Positions 27,814-35,580 of a stretch of DNA of 64,000 bases are shown here, piece after piece (the first letter of the stretch is position 1; each line of letters begins with the position of its first letter). Below the pieces are notes generated by a model, which made no database searches, had not been told where the DNA came from, and saw only the letters and a program-made list of their open reading frames with translations. Position numbers and translations under genes: made by a program. The stretch comes from Acidipropionibacterium sp. (GTDB lineage Bacteria > Actinomycetota > Actinomycetes > Propionibacteriales > Propionibacteriaceae): positions 155,486-219,485 of the forward strand of contig JALCLH010000007.1 in NCBI GenBank assembly GCA_022647765.1, read 5' to 3'.

Positions 27814-28011
27814 ATGACCAGCAAGAAGGATATCAACCAGCTCATCCGCACTCTCAACCACTGCGACGGCGTCACCGTGCGTCGGACTCGACGCCACTAC
27901 CGCGTCTACCGAGAAGGCCTCCTCATCGCCGGTCTTCCAACCACCCCCTCCGACTGGAGGTCGCTGCGCAACGCCCGTGCCCAGCTCCGCCGTGCGGGTC
28001 TCGCGGTCTGA
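27814..28011 (+). CDS. Small HicA-like protein
   Basis: The protein has 65 residues. ATG 27814 follows GGAAAGGACCACCG, a better start than the in-frame ATG at 27754. TSKKDINQLIRTLNHCDGVTVRRTRRHYRVYREGLLI and the end PTTPSDWRSLRNARAQLRRAGL have the layout of the HicA double-stranded-RNA-binding fold. The key position where HicA has GSH is TRRHY, keeping a histidine. No HicB-like antitoxin is adjacent, so it may be a phage-type HicA relative rather than an active toxin. Confidence 0.5.
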   Translation: MTSKKDINQLIRTLNHCDGVTVRRTRRHYRVYREGLLIAGLPTTPSDWRSLRNARAQLRRAGLAV

Positions 28012-28030
28012 GTCTTGAAGTCTGTTTGTA

Positions 28031-28402
28031 CTAACAGCCCTCAATGTGATCGAGGACAGAAACCGCCTGGCGCCAATCAAACGATATGACGGCGCCTTCC
28101 AAGTCCCAATCGAGCGTAGGAATGGTGACGTCGACAATAAACTTATTCCCGTCGGAAAAACGTAGTCGCGTTCGGTACACCTGGTCGCCGTTTATTGAAA
28201 CGAATTTCGATCGTGCTGCTTCATCGACGCATTCAATCTCAACGGCTAGCTCTATCTCGACGTTTTTATCACCTCCTTCGGGGCGATTGACGTTGAGGTG
28301 GCAGGGAGTCCACATTCCTCGCGTATCGAGAAGCACATAATAAATGATGTGCCCGCTTTCGACGGTGCTAAATCTAAGCCGGTCGGCCATAGAATCATCC
28401 AT
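28031..28402 (-). CDS. Hypothetical protein, AT-richer than its neighbours
   Basis: The protein has 123 residues, with an alternative start at 28390. No family was recognised. It has alternating beta-strand character (IEIECVDEAARSKFVSING, RTRLRFSDGNKFIVDVTI), no signal peptide and no membrane segment. Base composition is visibly lower in GC than in the flanks, suggesting recent acquisition. It lies just beyond the last gene of the HerA operon on the same strand, with a 67-base gap. Confidence 0.55.
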   Translation of the reverse strand: MDDSMADRLRFSTVESGHIIYYVLLDTRGMWTPCHLNVNRPEGGDKNVEIELAVEIECVDEAARSKFVSINGDQVYRTRLRFSDGNKFIVDVTIPTLDWDLEGAVISFDWRQAVSVLDHIEGC

Positions 28403-28469
28403 TCTCTGTTTGTTACCGGATGAGCATGAGGACGTTATTCATGGCGGGTAAATCCGGGAACGGCCGGCG

Positions 28470-31163
28470 TCACCGCTCGGCCGCCGGGGCCAAGTACTCG
28501 TCCATCAGAGTCATCAGTTCGTCGTGGGCGTCACGGAGTTCATTCTTGAGCTCTCGTTCGGTCGCCTTGACGTGGTCCTGGTAGTCCGGGATGGTGACGA
28601 AGATCCATTTGCCACGGATCCAGTCGACCATCTGCGCCTGCCCTCTGGGCCCGGCAGATTCCCAGCCACTGAGCTTTTCAGGAACGGCGAGCTCGGACTC
28701 CCGGAACCACTCCAGGGCCGCCTCGGGGCTATTCGCTATCCTGTCATATTCGGTGGCCGCGTGCTCGCCAGCGAGTTTGATCAGCCGGGTCCCGACTCGT
28801 AGCTCGAACGTCACCAGAGCGAACTCGGCCAGCATCATGGCCCGGATCGGATCCAGGCCGGTATAGCCCAGCTCCTCCAGCGTCGCCTCATTGAAGTACG
28901 GGGTAGGCGTGTTCCTGGAACTCTCCTGGACCTTGGAGAGTGGCTTCTCTTGACGCCACCATTTGGCGAACGCGGCGACGATCTTCTTCTCCGGGGGCTG
29001 CTGTGCGGCGTCCATGAAATACTCCCACGTCAGCGGTTGGCAGTCCCGGTAGGGATCGGAGTACCTCTTCCAGCTGGACTCTGCGAAGAGCTTCGCGGCC
29101 TGCGGATCATTCCTGCCAGACACCCTCGAGTTGTGATCGATCACCAGTGTGAAGGGCTCCGACTGAGCGACCCCGGCCGACAGGGTGGCTGCCGCTCTCA
29201 GCCTCGGCAGCCGGTTGAGGCTTCCGCCGGACCACGAGCCCAGGCGCTGCGCCACGCTCGCCGCCTCACGGATGCCGGTCCGGAAGGAGATGATGTTGGA
29301 TGTCGTCGACTCGAGGGCGGCCTGCAGCCCATAGCCAAGCTGGTCCAGGTTCTGGTGCGCCAGGACGGCCCCGAAGCCGAACTTGCGCCCCTCGGCAAGG
29401 ATCCTCGGCAGCAGGCCCGAGGCGAACAGGTGGGCCTCGTCGACGATCAGCAGGTGCAGTTGGTGAGGATCGGCTCGGTGCGCCATGGCCGCCCAGTGCT
29501 TGGCCAGCCACATCTCCCCGAGCATCTGAGATGACATCGGCCCAAGTGCTGGGCTGGCCAGATCCACCAGCAGCAGCTTGCGCTGGTCGACCAGTCTGGT
29601 GACGTCGACGGCGTCCTTCCCCGATGCGGTGATGGCTCGCATCTGGCCGCTGGACAGCAGACGCTGGAACTTTGAGGCCACCCAGGTCATCGATTCTGAA
29701 TAGTCTTCCTCCGAGCGGCCTATGAGTTCGGTCACAAGTCTCCGGGCGAGCGCGCGCGGGAGGTGGGGAACGAGCGACCTCATGTCGCTCCTGGTTCCGA
29801 AGATCGCCGGGACTGCGGAGAAGGATGCTCGGTCGCCCACCAGTGCTCGTTGAAGCTCAAGGAGTACTGCGAGCAGGCGCTCGAAGACCGGGCCCGTGAT
29901 TCCTTGGTGTCGCGGGTCGAAAATCTCATTGAACACCTGAATCATGGTGTCCTGAGCGAGTTCCCAGTCCTCGGTGCTGAGTGGGTTCACCGGCACCGGA
30001 TGCTCCAGATCGCCGCTGCGCACCACCACGGTGCGAGTGGCCATCTCGGTGGGCAGTTCCTTGATGAGCCGCGTGACCAGAGTGCCGTGTGGATCGATGA
30101 CGCTGACGCCCACGCCGGCCTTCGCCGCTTCGGCCACCCATTCCGCAAGGAGGCTGGATTTCCCGGTTCCGGTGGCGCCGATTACCTCGGTGTGCAGGAG
30201 CTGGTCCTCCTCGGCGATCCGCACCTCCCGCATCCGCCCCTCGGGAGTCATGGCGACGCCGAGGCGCAGACCCTCGCGACAGACATCCTCGTCGATCGCG
30301 ACATCCTCGGTGGGGGCGGTGATCACCGGAACTCCGCAGATCACCGGCACGGACGGGCTGCACGGCACCCGGAACAGGGCTCTGGCCGCACCGACCGGCA
30401 GCGCGGTGGCGCGCATCGCCACGCGTCCCCCTCGCCAGGCCTCGGCGATCTCACGGCTTGCTGGGTTGCGCTCGACCAGGGTGATCCCGATGCCGAGATT
30501 CAGCAGCGCGGCGCGCAGTCGCGGGGAGATGGAGCGTCCGCCCCCGGCCAGGCATCGGATCTCCACCGGCTGGCCGACGTAGGCGCCCAGCCACACCGGG
30601 TCCGCTGTCCTGGGCGAGGCACCCGAGTCGGCCGGGCGGCCCGATGCCAACAGTCTCTCCTGGGCCATCGCCCGGTCGAATGAGGGAGCGGCGGCCAGAT
30701 GCACCCGAAACTCTCCGGCGCTACCGGCCAGCGCTCGGAGAATCTCGATGCCAGAACTGGTGAGCTCGCGCGGCCACAGGTCTCCCGGGGCGACTCCTGT
30801 GGGGAGTTGCGCGGCCATTCCGGGGAGCCCGGGGTCGGCGACACTGACGGTCGGCACGAGCTCCTGAAGCCGGGCGGGCAGCGTCGGCACCGGGTCCCAT
30901 TCGTTGCGGGCCAGATCGCCGATGGGTGCGAAGATCCACTCCACATCATCGGAGCTGACGTCGTCGGCCCCCGAGACGGCGAAGCGGATCTGCACCGAAC
31001 CGTCCCCATCCCCTCTCATGGACAGCAGGAAGTGCCCGTGATCGGTGCCGGAGATGAGATCGAGCATCCGGGACGTTGCGACGGCCGAGGCGCGGGCCGG
31101 GTCGTCATGGCGGTAGAGATTCTCCAACTTCCATGTGCGCAGAGCCGCGATGAGACCGGTCAT
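28470..31163 (-). CDS. HerA/FtsK-like DUF87-type ATPase
   Basis: The protein has 897 residues. Walker A is GATGTGKSS (about residue 335), with the following VSVIDPHGTL typical of HerA-like pumps. Walker B is LLIVDEAHLFASG (about 577), and ALESTTSNIISFRTG and an arginine-finger-like region follow. The first 300 residues are not recognised and may position partner proteins. The C-terminal 150 residues are also unique. HerA-type hexamers translocate DNA and in defence systems usually work with a nuclease. It is the last gene of a four-gene operon and directly abuts the preceding stop codon. Confidence 0.8.
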   Translation of the reverse strand: MTGLIAALRTWKLENLYRHDDPARASAVATSRMLDLISGTDHGHFLLSMRGDGDGSVQIRFAVSGADDVSSDDVEWIFAPIGDLARNEWDPVPTLPARLQELVPTVSVADPGLPGMAAQLPTGVAPGDLWPRELTSSGIEILRALAGSAGEFRVHLAAAPSFDRAMAQERLLASGRPADSGASPRTADPVWLGAYVGQPVEIRCLAGGGRSISPRLRAALLNLGIGITLVERNPASREIAEAWRGGRVAMRATALPVGAARALFRVPCSPSVPVICGVPVITAPTEDVAIDEDVCREGLRLGVAMTPEGRMREVRIAEEDQLLHTEVIGATGTGKSSLLAEWVAEAAKAGVGVSVIDPHGTLVTRLIKELPTEMATRTVVVRSGDLEHPVPVNPLSTEDWELAQDTMIQVFNEIFDPRHQGITGPVFERLLAVLLELQRALVGDRASFSAVPAIFGTRSDMRSLVPHLPRALARRLVTELIGRSEEDYSESMTWVASKFQRLLSSGQMRAITASGKDAVDVTRLVDQRKLLLVDLASPALGPMSSQMLGEMWLAKHWAAMAHRADPHQLHLLIVDEAHLFASGLLPRILAEGRKFGFGAVLAHQNLDQLGYGLQAALESTTSNIISFRTGIREAASVAQRLGSWSGGSLNRLPRLRAAATLSAGVAQSEPFTLVIDHNSRVSGRNDPQAAKLFAESSWKRYSDPYRDCQPLTWEYFMDAAQQPPEKKIVAAFAKWWRQEKPLSKVQESSRNTPTPYFNEATLEELGYTGLDPIRAMMLAEFALVTFELRVGTRLIKLAGEHAATEYDRIANSPEAALEWFRESELAVPEKLSGWESAGPRGQAQMVDWIRGKWIFVTIPDYQDHVKATERELKNELRDAHDELMTLMDEYLAPAAER

Positions 31164-32132
31164 TCAGGCATCCTCGTCTTCCGGCTCGGCATCGGGGTCA
31201 TCTGTGGCCTTCGCCATGTCCAGTGCGGTCATGACGTGCTGGTAGCCGCTTTCAATCGCAGCATTGTAGAACTCCGCGACGTGAGGACTGATGTCCTTGC
31301 GATCGGACAGCCCCAGCCGGAGCAGGGTGGCCAGGCAGATCTTCGCCCAGTCGCGGCGGGCCAGGGGATCACGGCCGGTGTAGGCCATCCCCTTCTCGGC
31401 GTGAAGCCCGATCCACAGGGCCTCGCTGAGATCCTCTGCCGCTTCCGGCCCGAATCCCGCTCTGGCGAATTGCTGCTTCGCCAGAGCAGTCCATCGCCGA
31501 TAGTCGGCGAAGTCGGAGTTCTGCGGCATCAACGGTGACCAGAATCTCGCGGCGGGCAGGAACGGGGAGGGCACCGTCTCGCCAGCGAGGCGGATCGGCC
31601 GGGGGCTCCGCTGTGTGGCGAGGTACTTTTCAAGCACCTCGTCGATCCAGACGATGCCCCGTGCCCGCACTCCCCCATGCTTGCCTCCCGGGGCGAACAT
31701 CTCCCTGCACTGACGTTGGTAGTCGGTCGGGGCGACGATCCATACGTCGAGGGCATGATGAGCCTGAAGCTCGTCGAGGGTTTTCAGCACCAGGTGGTCG
31801 ATCCCGCCCACCGTGAAGGTGGTGTAGTTCCTCGTCTCAACGAGCATCTTCGTCCGCTCGCACACGGCGATATCGGCAATGTTCTTACCGGCGCGTACGT
31901 CACGAAGTTTGAATCTCAGCGCCCGGACCTCCGACCGCACTGCCCGGTAGGTCGGGTCCCACGGTTGCGCGTATCCGCCCATCTCCGTGATCTGCGCCGG
32001 AAGCGTCACATGGCGGGCCCACCAGACAAATGCGGTCAGGCACTGGCGGGCGAGATAGGGATTGTTCTTCGCCTGCCAATGCAACAGGTTCTCGACGTCG
32101 ACGACACCGGCGGCCCGTCTCAGCTCGGTCAT
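31164..32132 (-). CDS. Unrecognised protein, possibly a PD-(D/E)xK-like nuclease fold
   Basis: The protein has 322 residues. ATG 32132 overlaps the previous stop as ATGA and has GGGGAG upstream. The middle (about 85-175) reads IADIAVCERTKMLVETRNY, then LDVWIVAPTDYQRQC, then GIVWIDEVLEKYL. This order of core strands is seen in restriction-endonuclease-like folds, with Asp and E-x-R where D and E-x-K are expected. The lysine replacement means activity is doubtful. The nuclease-like reading is an inference from pattern and from its HerA neighbour. The acidic tail is disordered. Confidence 0.5.
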   Translation of the reverse strand: MTELRRAAGVVDVENLLHWQAKNNPYLARQCLTAFVWWARHVTLPAQITEMGGYAQPWDPTYRAVRSEVRALRFKLRDVRAGKNIADIAVCERTKMLVETRNYTTFTVGGIDHLVLKTLDELQAHHALDVWIVAPTDYQRQCREMFAPGGKHGGVRARGIVWIDEVLEKYLATQRSPRPIRLAGETVPSPFLPAARFWSPLMPQNSDFADYRRWTALAKQQFARAGFGPEAAEDLSEALWIGLHAEKGMAYTGRDPLARRDWAKICLATLLRLGLSDRKDISPHVAEFYNAAIESGYQHVMTALDMAKATDDPDAEPEDEDA

Positions 32133-33382
32133 CTCCACTCCCCCTCATCGGCGCCCATTCCCATGTCACCCATCTCGACCAGGAAGGGGGCGACGGCGCT
32201 GGTGTCGGCTCCCGGGCCCTCTCCGGTGATTCGCCGGGCGATCAGCTCCGTGATGAAGTCGCGGTCACGCAGGATCTCCTCCTGGGTGCGCCGGCCAGAC
32301 AAGACGGAAGGATCGACGACATCGACGCTGCGCGGGTCGAGATCGGCGCCGGCGCCGGAAAGCGGGATGTCCAGCTGATATCCCCATGTCGTGCTGGCGA
32401 GGGGTTCGGTCCTGACCAGCCGGGTGTGGGTTCCGGGCAGTGGATGCATCCCCCAGACACGGGCATCGAGAGAGTCCGCGAACAGGTCACCACCCGCCAC
32501 GGTGATCTCCGCAACCCCGTTCTTGACGACCACCTCGACATTGCGGCGGTCGCCACCGACGGTGCGAGGCCTCACCTGGAGAGGATCGACCGTCAGCCGG
32601 ATCACACCGTCGGTATCCTCACCGGCGTCTTCCTCGAAGTCCTCGTCGGCCTCCTCATCGATGGAGGCGGTCAGGGCGAGCTCCTCCTGGGCAATCGGGT
32701 TCCCGACCACTCCATCTCCGGCCCAAGTCAGCGCCGCAGGTGCGGCGTCCTCCCCGAGCATGAGCCGCTCCTGAGCGTCGGCGACGGCGTCGAAGGCCTG
32801 CGTGTCGAGGTCGAGGAGGTGGCAGACGGCGTCGACGGCGTCTTCGATGACGTCGGCCGCCGCGCCATGTCCGTCCAGCAGGGCCAGTCGCTGCGCCAGT
32901 TGCGGCACCAGCGGCTCCAGCCTGTCAGCGGTCTCCCTCTCGTCGAACAGCAGCCGGTGCCGCCAGTGCAGGGCGCTCAACTCCAGCTCCAACAGGGAGG
33001 CGTCGAGACAGGGGATGACGCCGGTCCGGCTGGGCCACCAGTGCTCCAGCCACTGCGCGACGGTCGCCCGGCGGACGGCGCCGATGAGCTCGTCGGGCTG
33101 CCAGGGCTTATCGATATCGCGGGCGTCCACGCCGGTGGCCTCGGCGCTCTCCAGCAGGTCGAGGATGGCGTCGTTGATCTGGTCGCCGTAGACGTGCGGC
33201 AGCCAGAGCTGGGCCGAGCCCGGGTCATGGATGACGGCGCTGGGCATGGCGTCGAGATCCTCCATGTCGCAGATGAGACGTCCTCCGGCCACCCACAACT
33301 CGCAGGAGCGGGGCGGGCCGATCTGCTGGGTTCCGCTCAGGATCGAGATCACCCCGCCGGCCGATTCCAGTCGGATTGTCAT
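32129..33382 (-). CDS. Unrecognised acidic protein of the HerA operon
   Basis: The protein has 417 residues and its start overlaps the previous stop (ATGA). No known motif was found. The N-terminal third has beta-rich segments (MTIRLESAGGVISILSG, SCELWVAGGRLICDMEDLD). An acidic stretch (about 225-245, EEADEDFEEDAGEDTDG) follows, then a beta-rich part. There are no membrane segments. It is likely a structural or adaptor subunit made in step with the ATPase. Confidence 0.6.
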   Translation of the reverse strand: MTIRLESAGGVISILSGTQQIGPPRSCELWVAGGRLICDMEDLDAMPSAVIHDPGSAQLWLPHVYGDQINDAILDLLESAEATGVDARDIDKPWQPDELIGAVRRATVAQWLEHWWPSRTGVIPCLDASLLELELSALHWRHRLLFDERETADRLEPLVPQLAQRLALLDGHGAAADVIEDAVDAVCHLLDLDTQAFDAVADAQERLMLGEDAAPAALTWAGDGVVGNPIAQEELALTASIDEEADEDFEEDAGEDTDGVIRLTVDPLQVRPRTVGGDRRNVEVVVKNGVAEITVAGGDLFADSLDARVWGMHPLPGTHTRLVRTEPLASTTWGYQLDIPLSGAGADLDPRSVDVVDPSVLSGRRTQEEILRDRDFITELIARRITGEGPGADTSAVAPFLVEMGDMGMGADEGEWR

Positions 33383-34992
33383 CGGTCTGTCCTCCCCTTC
33401 CCTGCAAGCGTGCGCAGCACGTCGTCATAGCTGGGCCAGTCGGCCCGCCCGGTGCGCTCGACGGCCTTCCTGATCACTGCCTGGTACCGGGCCTTGAGCT
33501 CTTTGATATCGCTGTTCTGGTTGACGATCTCTCCCAGCACGATGGCGGCAGGCCCCTTGTGGTCGCCGTCGAGAAGGTCAAGAAGCCGGTTGCTGATGAC
33601 GGCCGGGCCGTCGAGTTTCCTCTGCGCCTTCCCACCGGTCTGCGACGTCGAGGGTGGGTTGCCAGGCAGTGTCGATTCGGTGATCTCGCCACGACTGTCG
33701 CGGATGGTGTGCACGCACCAGGACGACCACGCCCTGATAATGAGCTCCCAGACATCCTGGAGCTTCGGGAGATCTGTGCCGCTGAGCTCGCCGGCGGCGA
33801 CCCGGATCCACAGCTTGCGCATGAAGGTCGGGATCGGATTGTCCTCCCGGGCCCGGCGCTTCGCGGTGACCGGACCCGTGGATGCGTTGCGGGTCATGTT
33901 CCAGTACTTCCGGCGCATCGCCACCGTGCCAGGCAGCTCCTTGATCTCCAGGGAGTTCCCGGTGCCTGTGAGGCGGGTGGGCGATTCCACAACGCCCGGG
34001 TCCATCACCTGGTAGCCGCCGAGTACCAGTACGGCCATGGACATGGGGGTGACGACGCCCAGCGGAGCGGCGGACGCGTCGGCCACGTGGTGCACGACGC
34101 CGGCGACGCTTCCCGTCATGGACCTGTCACTGGAGTACAGGATGAGGCAGCGCTGCTGGATCGACAGGTCGAGGGGAGGGATGTCGCTGTTGTTGCTCCA
34201 GCCCTGGAGGTCGGGCATCCGGATCTGCTCGCCGGCCAGAGCCAGGCCGATCGCCTGGTTGTCCCAGTTGCCGGTCGAGGCCTCCTCGGCGGTCTCGAGC
34301 AGGTCGTCCCAGAGGTCTTCCAAAATCACGTGGGCGCCGTCGAGCCATCTCCCGTCCGACCGGACCGGGAGCTTGCGCAGCACCTCCCAGACGAACGCGG
34401 AGGGCGAGGTGGCGGGGACGACGCCACGGCGATGCCAGGCCGCTTTCAGCCGTTGCTCGGCGTCCTCGACGAAGACGGCGTCCGCGAGTGCCCCGTCGAG
34501 CGCTTCCTTGCTGAACGGAGTCCTGCCGCCGCTCTGCAGGTTCTCGGCTGCGTACTCGGCGATCCGGCCGTCGATCCATTCGGTGAGGCTGGCCAGGTCA
34601 TCTTCGGCATTGCGCTGGGGGCGCCCGGAATCTGTCAGGATCTCGCGGGCGAGCGGGAAGACGGCATCGTTGTTCTTATCGGCGTGGCCGAACTCGCGAC
34701 GGTATGCGGCCTTGACCAGGTTGAGAATCGTCACGTAGTCGAGGAGTGCCTCCCGCTGCGCCGTAACGGCGTTGACGATCTCGTCCTGCCTGGTGTCGGG
34801 GATCGGCGTCCCTCCCGACGCCGTTCGGTAGTTCCGGAGGTCGGGGGCCAGGAGGTCCTTGAAGATGCAGGGGAAGAGCACCGTGAAGGCCCGCTTGGAA
34901 GGCATTCCGTCCTTCCTCGTCAGGGGGCTTCGGCGCACCTCGTCGGGGACGGTGCGCCATGCCTCGCGCCAAGCATCGCTGATCCGGACCAT
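33379..34992 (-). CDS. Unrecognised first protein of the HerA operon
   Basis: The protein has 537 residues. ATG 34992 has AAAGGG six bases upstream and is preferred over the longer version starting at 35169, whose N-terminus would cross the palindrome at 35,063. It looks soluble and alpha-rich at the N-terminus (residues 1-230), followed by a beta-containing region with CLILYSSDRSMTGSVAGVVHHV. No catalytic motif was recognised. It starts a chain of overlapping genes that ends in the HerA ATPase, so the four products probably form one complex. Confidence 0.6.
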   Translation of the reverse strand: MVRISDAWREAWRTVPDEVRRSPLTRKDGMPSKRAFTVLFPCIFKDLLAPDLRNYRTASGGTPIPDTRQDEIVNAVTAQREALLDYVTILNLVKAAYRREFGHADKNNDAVFPLAREILTDSGRPQRNAEDDLASLTEWIDGRIAEYAAENLQSGGRTPFSKEALDGALADAVFVEDAEQRLKAAWHRRGVVPATSPSAFVWEVLRKLPVRSDGRWLDGAHVILEDLWDDLLETAEEASTGNWDNQAIGLALAGEQIRMPDLQGWSNNSDIPPLDLSIQQRCLILYSSDRSMTGSVAGVVHHVADASAAPLGVVTPMSMAVLVLGGYQVMDPGVVESPTRLTGTGNSLEIKELPGTVAMRRKYWNMTRNASTGPVTAKRRAREDNPIPTFMRKLWIRVAAGELSGTDLPKLQDVWELIIRAWSSWCVHTIRDSRGEITESTLPGNPPSTSQTGGKAQRKLDGPAVISNRLLDLLDGDHKGPAAIVLGEIVNQNSDIKELKARYQAVIRKAVERTGRADWPSYDDVLRTLAGKGRTDR

Positions 34993-35062
34993 CCTCTGCC
35001 CTTTCGCCGTATTGAGATGCCGCCAACGGTACTGGGTGGAGCGGGTGCAATGTGTGGCATTG

Positions 35063-35084
35063 ATGTCCCCTTGATAGGGGACAT
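35063..35084. promoter_or_regulatory. Palindromic operator, copy 1
   Basis: ATGTCCCC, six bases, then GGGGACAT. It lies 71 bases upstream of the first gene of the HerA operon and about 140 bases from the divergent gene at 35227. The same arms occur at 50885-50906 before cmr1/cas6. Two precise copies at defence-gene promoters argue for a dedicated repressor or activator. Confidence 0.65.
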
Positions 35085-35226
35085 TCGAGGGCGGTTCGAG
35101 GTGAGCGATCGCGGGTAACGTAGGGGTTGACCGGTTGGGCGGCGCTGCAGCCGCCTGATTCGTGTTCATACCCAGGGTTCCGATCCCGGATTCTGGACAG
35201 CCCGGCTCCTACGAGGACAGGTATTC

Positions 35227-35580
35227 ATGGAACTCGTCAACATCATGAGGCACTCAGCAGACATCCGTGTGGACGGCTATCCGCCGATCTTCCTGCCGGG
35301 GATCGGCGACGACGCCCCGCAGCTTCCGTACGAGCAGCTGGGCCACCGGACAGAAGACATCGGCGATGTGGTCTGCCCAGTAACGATCGCCAGACTGATC
35401 TACTCCACCGAGCTTCCGGAGCCCAAGGACGACGTGCTCCTGATCGCCGGACAGCTCATCTGTGAGGCCTTTCCGGAGCGTCGGGATCTCACTTTTCCGT
35501 ATCCCGTGGAGACCGACGAGAACGGCCGAGTGATTTACGCATGCGGTCTCGGGCAGGTCCCGGCGCCTGAGTCAGAGTGA
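35227..35580 (+). CDS. Small protein of an uncharacterised family, related to the C-terminus of its TPR neighbour
   Basis: The protein has 117 residues. Its layout is ELVNIMRHSADI at the start, TIARLIYSTELPEPKDDVLLIAGQLICEAFPERRDLTFP in the middle, and ENGRVIYACGL at the end. This recalls a widespread small bacterial and phage protein family with a VVNLTPH start and a DRxDLxxP motif, function unknown. The same pattern forms the last 120 residues of the convergent TPR gene, whose end it overlaps by nine bases. Confidence 0.6.
   Translation: MELVNIMRHSADIRVDGYPPIFLPGIGDDAPQLPYEQLGHRTEDIGDVVCPVTIARLIYSTELPEPKDDVLLIAGQLICEAFPERRDLTFPYPVETDENGRVIYACGLGQVPAPESE

Noticed and set aside
31164..32132. 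Calling the 322-residue protein a definite nuclease
   Set aside because: Only the fold pattern is suggestive and the catalytic lysine appears replaced by arginine.
34993..35169. Longer start for the first gene of the HerA operon
   Set aside because: The extension would translate through the palindrome and promoter, and the internal ATG at 34992 has a good ribosome-binding site.
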